Shown: positions 62,201 to 64,000 of the stretch, piece after piece | Position numbering within the stretch: position 1 is the stretch's first letter | Layout of the letters: the number at the start of each line of letters is the position of its first letter | Assembly: GCA_013396655.1 (NCBI GenBank) | Contig: WBMV01000301.1 | Coordinates: 1,049,232-1,113,231, forward strand | Source: Campylorhamphus procurvoides | Lineage: Eukaryota > Chordata > Aves > Passeriformes > Dendrocolaptidae | DNA length: 64,000 nucleotides | Direction: 5' to 3' | Translations under genes and position numbers: made by a program | The notes under the pieces: model-generated | What the model saw: only the letters and a program-made list of their open reading frames with translations | Told to the model about the DNA's origin: nothing | Databases searched by the model: none

Positions 62201-63731
62201 TTCATTTAGAGTTTTTGTATTTAATGGTATATATATTTAATTTCAATATTAAATGGATAAGGGCATAAAAGATATGTATTTTATATCATGAGAGGCACTG
62301 CCGTGGATATTGCAGAAATTATCTTACATGCAAGTTAGCACTGGGTAGTCTTATGGTTTACATAGAACACCGGCATAAAAGGTTAAAAATACTCTTGTTG
62401 AAATACATGTGTCTGAGGTACCATATAGCTCCCTTTTTGGAGCGCGTAATAAAATACATGTGCAGATATTAATGAATATTCAAAAATACCTTCCTATTAA
62501 AATAAATTGTCAAATCAGTAATGTTAGTTTTGTCCCATGAGATCACATATTACTCACTGGGTCCCAGAGCAGCTTTTATATCTAAAATGAGCAATTTAAT
62601 CAAACAACTTTTCATAGCTGAGATAAGAGGCCCAGGGGAGCAATTACTACAGCTTTTGTTCTTCATTGTGTACAATCCAGGCAGATATCACTGTCATCCA
62701 TATTTCCAAGATTTCTTTGGCATGCAGTAAACCCAAATATTTTTCATGGGCACTGAGGGGAGGAAATACAGTTTCAAGCTAACAGTTTTCCAAAAATACT
62801 TTAAAAGGTGACTGTAACAACAAATTTACATAGTAGTGTAGATTCAGGGTCATAATAATAGGGCACTGAAGCACCTTTTGCAAATTCATTATATTTATTA
62901 TAGCAAGGAAGTTTAAGAAGTTGGGCCATTGAAAGTATCTTGTGGTTGTACTATTCCCTTGCCTTCAATTTGTGTATGAAAACCTCTTTGTCATCCAGAA
63001 AATAAAGCAGAGTTTTATTCTTGGATCTTCTCTGCACTTCTTTTTGAAGACAGCAATTTCTCTGCAGAGTGTAATTTGCAGGAAAGTGTCCATATTCTTA
63101 CACAGAAATCCTGATGAAGATTAAAGATGCTTTAGGCAACATGTATTCAGTGGGATACAAATACTAGTTTGCCCTTTATAACAGAAGATGCTCAGCATTT
63201 CAGCTAACAAAGTTATATTATCAGTGCAGGAGAAAGTCTCTATGTGTGTCTTATTTTTATTACATTTCCTTGGACTATTGTTACAGAAAAAATAATAAAA
63301 AAAGATATGTGTTATGGTACCTGTTATAGTGTTGTAACCTTTTTATTTCAGTAGCTAAAATCAGTGAAAATTTTCTATGCTTTTGAATACCAGAGACCTA
63401 ATTGATTTTACAGTTTATAAAATTAATTGCAATTGCTTAAATTCAGAAAAGCTTTGTACTTCATCCCAGGAAAAAAAGCTTGTATGCTGTGACAGCCTAG
63501 AACAAAAACAAAAGGAAGTCTTAGAGCAATCTGTCACAATTGATGGTGTTTTTCTCTCCCCAGGAGAGCTCTCGGTTTATAGAACTGGCTGCAGCTATCC
63601 TGAAAGCTGTTGGAAATGTAATAAATAATTTCAGCAGTAAGGATGAGCTTTCTAAAGCCTTGGATGAATTGGAACTAACTCTCTGTCCTCCTGGCATCCA
63701 TGGTACTGGAATGGCTGAAGAATACTACAAG
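11179..63731 (+). CDS. ADGB: Androglobin gene, 21 internal exons, both ends outside the window
   Basis: Androglobin is a large chimeric protein (about 1,650 residues in mammals), strongly expressed in testis and linked to sperm flagellum formation. It joins an N-terminal calpain-like protease module to a circularly permuted globin domain with an IQ calmodulin-binding motif inside it. Twenty-one + strand exons, listed separately, chain with compatible phases and GT-AG borders into 813 complete codons with no stop. Landmarks shared with the mammalian protein (from memory) include [55 protein letters not shown] and KAVGNVI. The start codon lies upstream, and globin helices G-H, the IQ motif, helices A-B and the C-terminal half lie downstream. 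No promoter or CpG-rich stretch was seen. Identity is very secure; individual borders are inferred by eye. Residue numbers in the exon entries count from the first complete codon in the window. Confidence 0.95.
11224..12379 (+). other. ADGB: ADGB intron
   Basis: GTAAGT to TTTAG. It holds a pure T run near 11767-11785 and no recognised repeat family or gene. Confidence 0.5.
12380..12411 (+). CDS. ADGB: ADGB exon b (32-nt micro-exon)
   Basis: The acceptor is CTCCTTTAG and the donor GTAAGT. It completes a Gly codon and reads [11 protein letters not shown] cannot match these residues to the mammalian protein. The case rests on good splice sites and on phase: the previous exon ends in phase 1 and the next can only be entered in phase 0 or 2, and this exon converts 1 to 0. 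It may be specific to birds or reptiles. Confidence 0.5.
12979..13079 (+). mobile_element. CR1 3'-end fragment
   Basis: 'AACCTGGTCTAGTGGAAGGT', 'CCATGGCAGGGGGTTTGAAC' and the tail 'ACCATTCTCTGATTTTATGA' match the last 100 bp of the CR1 copy ending at 30140. A strongly 5'-truncated insertion inside an ADGB intron. Confidence 0.88.
13904..14160 (-). mobile_element. Old CR1 copy, minus strand, internally deleted
   Basis: Read on the minus strand, the left part is a CR1 3' end ('CTCAAGCAGGGCCAGCTTAC' and 'AATCACAGAA' on the + strand). The right part encodes a reverse transcriptase fragment, [20 protein letters not shown], like the CR1 'EDWRKANV' motif. The middle is missing. It is highly diverged, and the right limit is uncertain and may extend to about 14340. 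Confidence 0.65.
14341..16383 (+). other. ADGB: ADGB intron, remaining part
   Basis: No recognised repeat or gene. A short GGTT run lies at about 15947-15959. The acceptor region has two well-formed AGs, at 16363-16364 and 16382-16383; the second fits the upstream phase. Confidence 0.5.
16384..16494 (+). CDS. ADGB: ADGB exon c (FPIWPEW segment)
   Basis: Thirty-seven codons (residues 26-62) include [18 protein letters not shown], a hallmark of the start of the androglobin protease region (mammals: FPLWPEWSEADINSEKWD, from memory). The donor is GTAAGT after 16494. An alternative acceptor 19 bases upstream (exon start 16365) is also well formed but would need a phase-2 donor, which the upstream exons do not supply. 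The start at 16384 is therefore preferred. Confidence 0.85.
16495..18518 (+). other. ADGB: ADGB intron
   Basis: GTAAGT to GTAG. AT-rich, with a T/G-rich low-complexity stretch at about 18170-18236. No recognised mobile element. Confidence 0.7.
18519..18608 (+). CDS. ADGB: ADGB exon d
   Basis: Thirty codons in phase 0 (residues 63-92), acceptor TATGTAG, donor GTAAGA. It contains [12 protein letters not shown] and HSWKRP, matching the segment just before the protease core in other androglobins. No stop; both borders fall between codons. Confidence 0.93.
18609..20894 (+). other. ADGB: ADGB intron
   Basis: GTAAGA to CTAG. The stretch 18690-18960 is visibly richer in G and C than the rest but matches nothing I recognise. 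No gene seen. Confidence 0.7.
20895..20966 (+). CDS. ADGB: ADGB exon e (start of the protease core, possible catalytic Cys)
   Basis: Twenty-four codons in phase 0 (residues 93-116), acceptor CTCCTAG, donor GTAGGT. It reads [20 protein letters not shown] followed by Phe-Cys-Ser-Glu. The Cys at 20958-20960 (residue 114) is kept in the mammalian protein and sits where the calpain catalytic Cys would be expected, before a hydrophobic helix. That it is catalytic is inference. Confidence 0.94.
20967..22243 (+). other. ADGB: ADGB intron
   Basis: GTAGGT to TTAG. It contains an AT dinucleotide microsatellite (listed separately); otherwise nothing recognised. Confidence 0.75.
21204..21258. repeat. AT dinucleotide microsatellite
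   Basis: An imperfect AT run, broken once by GTCTT and once by an extra A. Likely length-polymorphic and able to form hairpins. Confidence 0.9.
22244..22432 (+). CDS. ADGB: ADGB exon f (calpain-like core)
   Basis: Sixty-three codons in phase 0 (residues 117-179), from [13 protein letters not shown] through [13 protein letters not shown] to KLYWM. It encodes the helix after the putative catalytic Cys and the strongly conserved KPWEHIY block. The loop between them is several residues shorter than I recall for the human protein. Donor GTGAGT. The frame stays open into the intron, so an isolated ORF call here would overrun the exon. Confidence 0.95.
22433..24996 (+). other. ADGB: ADGB intron
   Basis: GTGAGT to ATAG. 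The ORFs at 23147-23554 and neighbours show no domain, no splice support and Lys/Phe-rich chance composition. Nothing recognised. Confidence 0.7.
24997..25136 (+). CDS. ADGB: ADGB exon g (calpain-like core, IDD-type block)
   Basis: Forty-six codons plus two bases (residues 180-225). [14 protein letters not shown] matches the calpain strand pattern ending in an Asp pair before a Leu/Met-Pro turn. [17 protein letters not shown] matches the calpain helix usually written EFWxxLLEKAYAK. Donor GTATGT; the split codon gives Ser with the next exon. Confidence 0.95.
25137..26405 (+). other. ADGB: ADGB intron
   Basis: GTATGT to ATAG. No recognised repeat or gene. Confidence 0.7.
26406..26492 (+). CDS. 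ADGB: ADGB exon h (calpain-like core)
   Basis: One base completes Ser, then 28 codons and two bases (residues 227-254). It includes [19 protein letters not shown], the counterpart of the calpain DLTGG region with Gly-Trp in place of Gly-Gly. Donor GTAAGT at 26493. The split codon becomes Gln with the exon at 27308. Confidence 0.94.
26493..27307 (+). other. ADGB: ADGB intron with a candidate cryptic exon
   Basis: GTAAGT to AAAG. A 100-nt exon-like segment (26678-26777) with a good acceptor lies within it. Its inclusion would break the reading frame (see findings). Confidence 0.65.
27308..27519 (+). CDS. ADGB: ADGB exon i (end of the first protease half, acidic linker)
   Basis: One base completes Gln, then 70 codons and one base (residues 256-325). 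The first third ([20 protein letters not shown]) is conserved. The rest is Glu/Asp/Lys/Ser/Thr-rich and probably disordered, as in mammals where this linker varies greatly. The donor GTCTGT is non-consensus beyond GT, but the next exon's phase fixes it. Confidence 0.93.
27520..28616 (+). other. ADGB: ADGB intron, part before the tandem CR1 pair
   Basis: Starts with the donor GTCTGT. AT-rich sequence with no repeat or gene recognised. Confidence 0.6.
28617..29290 (+). mobile_element. CR1 LINE 3' fragment (first of a tandem pair)
   Basis: Sense CR1: '[20 protein letters not shown]', '[18 protein letters not shown]', '[20 protein letters not shown]', then the 3' UTR ending 'ACCATTCTGTGATTCTGTGA'. 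Stops and frameshifts throughout. The long ORFs on the opposite strand here are shadows. Confidence 0.92.
29291..30140 (+). mobile_element. CR1 LINE 3' fragment (second of a tandem pair)
   Basis: Begins inside the CR1 reverse transcriptase C-terminus ('[12 protein letters not shown]') directly after the tail of the preceding copy. It runs through the C-terminal coding part and 3' UTR to 'ACATTCTATAATTCTATGAT'. It differs from its neighbour enough to suggest a different subfamily. Non-functional. Confidence 0.92.
30644..30763 (+). CDS. ADGB: ADGB exon j (Lys-rich linker)
   Basis: Two bases complete Glu, then 39 codons and one base (residues 327-365). It is dominated by Lys, Glu and Arg ([20 protein letters not shown]), a disordered basic linker within the split protease module. 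A nuclear-localisation role is conceivable but unsupported. Donor GTAAGT. Confidence 0.92.
30764..31476 (+). other. ADGB: ADGB intron, first part
   Basis: Starts with GTAAGT. Nothing recognised apart from T runs. Confidence 0.6.
31477..31746 (-). mobile_element. Degenerate LTR fragment, minus orientation
   Basis: 'TGTTGTGGTGGGTTGACACT' at the left and 'GAAGAAAGTTAGCTCAGTCC' then 'CCAGCCAGATCCAGTACA' at the right resemble the two ends of a common avian ERV LTR read on its reverse strand. At 270 bp it is shorter than I would expect, so the middle is probably deleted. No clear target duplication. The family is recognised from memory of avian LTR ends. Confidence 0.6.
31747..33089 (+). other. 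ADGB: ADGB intron, middle part
   Basis: No repeat family or gene recognised. Confidence 0.5.
33090..33300 (-). mobile_element. CR1 3'-end fragment, minus strand
   Basis: 'AGAATCATAGAATTGTTTAG' starts the reverse-complemented CR1 tail, followed by recognisable 3' UTR parts ('AAGCCCACCACTAAACCACG', 'CTCCAAGGATGGTGGCTCAA', 'CCCTTTGTGTGAAGAAATTT'). 5'-truncated. Confidence 0.9.
33301..34342 (+). other. ADGB: ADGB intron, last part
   Basis: Contains a T run near 33393-33418; otherwise nothing recognised. Confidence 0.55.
34343..34437 (+). CDS. ADGB: ADGB exon k
   Basis: Two bases complete Lys, then 31 codons (residues 367-397), leaving in phase 0. [20 protein letters not shown] corresponds to the conserved segment that restarts the folded protease part after the linker. 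Acceptor TGTGTAG, donor GTAAGA. Confidence 0.94.
34438..36764 (+). other. ADGB: ADGB intron
   Basis: GTAAGA to ATAG. ORFs near 36292-36637 are AT-rich chance frames. No repeat recognised. Confidence 0.65.
36765..36939 (+). CDS. ADGB: ADGB exon l (candidate His region, proline run)
   Basis: Fifty-eight codons plus one base (residues 398-455). [20 protein letters not shown] holds three His; the first (36804-36806) and third (36816-36818) are shared with the mammalian protein as I recall it. This is the best candidate for the calpain His region, but catalysis is inference. Six prolines follow at 36861-36878, then SWKLFRQKK. The donor GTTTGT is weak; phase fixes it. Confidence 0.94.
36940..37670 (+). 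other. ADGB: ADGB intron
   Basis: GTTTGT to CCAG. A short AT-rich run lies at about 37606-37632. Nothing else recognised. Confidence 0.65.
37671..37761 (+). CDS. ADGB: ADGB exon m
   Basis: Two bases complete Glu, then 29 codons and two bases (residues 457-485). [20 protein letters not shown] matches the conserved 'SxFLNY' segment. Acceptor TTTTTTCCAG, donor GTAAGT. Confidence 0.93.
37762..38829 (+). other. ADGB: ADGB intron, part before the CR1 copy
   Basis: Starts with GTAAGT. Around 38060-38280 the composition is less AT-rich, but no family was recognised. Confidence 0.55.
38830..39833 (+). mobile_element. CR1 LINE 3' fragment, about 1 kb, relatively well preserved
   Basis: An open frame of about 165 codons (38846-39343) holds the end of the CR1 reverse transcriptase: '[12 protein letters not shown]', '[11 protein letters not shown]', the FADD catalytic box, '[16 protein letters not shown]' and '[20 protein letters not shown]'. 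The rest follows in shifted frames ('[15 protein letters not shown]', '[20 protein letters not shown]') and ends in a 3' UTR at 'CATATTCTGTATCATAT'. 5'-truncated and frameshifted, so inactive. The 210-codon ORF on the minus strand is a shadow. Confidence 0.95.
39834..41219 (+). other. ADGB: ADGB intron, part after the CR1 copy
   Basis: AT-rich, with one ambiguous base (N) at 40940. No repeat or gene recognised. Confidence 0.55.
40940..40940. other. Ambiguous base (N)
   Basis: A single N in otherwise continuous intron sequence; an assembly or base-calling ambiguity, not a scaffold gap. Confidence 0.98.
41220..41394 (+). CDS. ADGB: ADGB exon n (acidic linker with tandem repeat)
   Basis: One base completes Thr, then 58 codons (residues 487-544). 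[13 protein letters not shown] is conserved. It is followed by an acidic low-complexity stretch built from 15-bp in-frame units (41290-41349) and a polar tail. The donor GTAATA is weak, yet the phase-0 exit fits the next exon. Probably disordered. Confidence 0.9.
41290..41349 (+). repeat. ADGB: 15-bp in-frame tandem repeat inside ADGB exon n
   Basis: Units begin at 41290, 41305, 41320 and 41335. The first two differ at one base, the third at three or four, and the fourth is degenerate. They encode [20 protein letters not shown]. Confidence 0.9.
41395..48804 (+). other. ADGB: ADGB intron of 7.4 kb, no repeat recognised
   Basis: GTAATA to ATAG. AT-rich throughout, with a GTT trinucleotide run near 42207-42225 and a T run near 48598-48614. 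No CR1 or LTR sequence seen. Small ORFs have no support. Confidence 0.65.
48805..48850 (+). CDS. ADGB: ADGB exon o (46-nt exon)
   Basis: Fifteen codons plus one base: [15 protein letters not shown] (residues 545-559). The acceptor follows a long pyrimidine tract and the donor is a strong GTAAGT. Sequence conservation is weak, so the call rests on splice sites and on phase matching both neighbours (0 in, 1 out). Confidence 0.8.
48851..55053 (+). other. ADGB: ADGB intron of 6.2 kb, no repeat recognised
   Basis: GTAAGT to GCAG. AT-rich, with a purine-rich patch near 53890-53930. No CR1, LTR or gene recognised. Confidence 0.65.
55054..55222 (+). CDS. ADGB: ADGB exon p (linker end, EDFCVCFQ block)
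   Basis: Two bases complete Glu, then 55 codons and two bases (residues 561-615). The first forty residues are an acidic linker. The end, [13 protein letters not shown], is one of the best conserved androglobin blocks and opens the beta-rich module. Acceptor TTTGCAG, donor GTAAGG. Confidence 0.95.
55223..57072 (+). other. ADGB: ADGB intron
   Basis: GTAAGG to CTAG. The part at about 55340-55600 is much richer in G and C than its surroundings and could be an unrecognised old insertion. Otherwise nothing seen. Confidence 0.65.
57073..57136 (+). CDS. ADGB: ADGB exon q
   Basis: One base completes Gln, then 21 codons (residues 617-637) starting [17 protein letters not shown], matching the mammalian 'NIYIFHKP' stretch. 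Acceptor CTCCCTAG, donor GTATAT. Confidence 0.94.
57137..58821 (+). other. ADGB: ADGB intron
   Basis: GTATAT to GCAG. An A/C-only low-complexity stretch lies at about 58333-58385. No mobile element recognised. Confidence 0.65.
58333..58385. repeat. A/C-rich low-complexity tract
   Basis: About 50 bases composed almost entirely of A and C, with runs of A and CCC. The complementary strand is G/T-rich with several G runs. Confidence 0.85.
58822..58924 (+). CDS. ADGB: ADGB exon r (beta-rich module)
   Basis: Thirty-four codons plus one base (residues 638-671). [20 protein letters not shown] and [12 protein letters not shown] give alternating hydrophobic patterns typical of beta strands, and match the mammalian region between linker and globin domain. 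Acceptor TATGCAG, donor GTAAGG. Confidence 0.94.
58925..59804 (+). other. ADGB: ADGB intron
   Basis: GTAAGG to CTAG. No repeat or gene recognised. Confidence 0.7.
59805..59946 (+). CDS. ADGB: ADGB exon s (beta-rich module)
   Basis: Two bases complete Gly, then 46 codons and two bases (residues 673-718). [20 protein letters not shown] and [12 protein letters not shown] are the conserved parts; the first dozen residues vary. Acceptor AATCTAG, donor GTATGT. Confidence 0.94.
59947..62006 (+). other. ADGB: ADGB intron
   Basis: GTATGT to GTAG. No repeat or gene recognised. Confidence 0.7.
62007..62121 (+). CDS. ADGB: ADGB exon t (lead-in to the globin domain)
   Basis: One base completes Gly, then 38 codons (residues 720-757). 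[20 protein letters not shown] is a conserved beta hairpin and [15 protein letters not shown] leads into the globin domain. Acceptor AATGTAG, donor GTATGC, leaving in phase 0. Confidence 0.95.
62122..63563 (+). other. ADGB: ADGB intron
   Basis: GTATGC to CCAG. No repeat or gene recognised. Confidence 0.7.
63564..63731 (+). CDS. ADGB: ADGB exon u (globin helices E and F)
   Basis: Fifty-six codons in phase 0 (residues 758-813), acceptor TCTCCCCAG, donor GTGAAC. It encodes the E-helix-like stretch [20 protein letters not shown] and the F-helix-like stretch [13 protein letters not shown] of the permuted globin domain. The length matches the mammalian segment as I remember it, with no gaps. The residues at the distal (E7) and proximal (F8) haem positions are Leu at 63585-63587 and Leu at 63681-63683, where I recall Gln and His. 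The rest of the domain is beyond the window. Confidence 0.94.
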
Positions 63732-64000
63732 GTGAACAAACAGTTTTAATAAAAACATACCTAAAAGCTACAAAAGCTGAATAACAGCTTAACATTTTCA
63801 TTATCCTCTTCAAAACAATGTTTGTGCATTTAAAAAGGACCACCTGCGTGCTCTAAATGCAGCATTTGTTATAAACTGTAAGCCCAAATAACATAACTTG
63901 TAAATGTCTGATAATTATGTTCTTTTAATAAGAACGAATTTCACTATGCACAGAATAGCACATTCTGAATTGTTCATTTTGGGGTTTTTTCAATGTAGTT
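63732..64000 (+). other. ADGB: Start of the next ADGB intron
   Basis: Begins with GTGAAC and runs off the window. The next exon (globin G helix) is not included. Confidence 0.8.

Noticed and set aside
1..64000. tRNA, rRNA, CRISPR arrays, bacterial operons or viral genomes
   Set aside because: No cloverleaf with A/B boxes, spaced direct repeats, dense coding or ribosome-binding pattern was seen; the window is vertebrate intron and exon structure.

Overview
The window is vertebrate nuclear DNA, almost certainly from a bird. It is AT-rich and intron-dominated, and its interspersed repeats are 5'-truncated CR1 LINEs plus solo LTRs with 5-bp target duplications. No mammalian L1, Alu or B elements were seen. 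One gene is recognisable: androglobin (ADGB), on the + strand, running off the right-hand edge.

Layout. Positions 1-11178 hold no recognised exon and are probably ADGB intron 1 or upstream DNA. They contain a CR1 copy split in two (about 2005-2430 and 3660-4316) and two solo LTRs of one family in opposite orientations (6977-7624 minus, 9247-10020 plus), each with a perfect 5-bp target duplication. From 11179 to 63731 I can chain 21 exons, all with GT-AG introns and all phase-compatible. They give 813 complete codons without a stop. The first coding exon (start codon) and everything after the E/F-helix part of the globin domain lie outside the window.

The assembled protein runs in this order: a short N-terminal segment; a calpain-like protease module (exons 3-12), interrupted by a charged, low-complexity Lys/Glu-rich linker (exons 9-10) and followed by a proline run; a second acidic low-complexity linker with a 15-bp in-frame tandem repeat (exons 14-16); a beta-rich module (exons 16-20); and the first part of the circularly permuted globin domain (exon 21). 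Against the mammalian protein as I remember it, the last exon aligns without gaps over 56 residues, but Leu replaces both the distal Gln (E7) and the proximal His (F8). Each change is explained by a single A-to-T base change. If confirmed, this lineage's androglobin would not bind haem in the usual way.

Introns carry further CR1 copies (12979-13079 plus, 13904-14160 minus, 28617-29290 and 29291-30140 plus in tandem, 33090-33300 minus, 38830-39833 plus), a degenerate LTR (31477-31746), an AT microsatellite (about 21204-21258) and one ambiguous base (40940). The two longest introns in the window (41395-48804 and 48851-55053) show no repeat I can identify. No RNA gene, CRISPR array, origin or second protein-coding gene was found.
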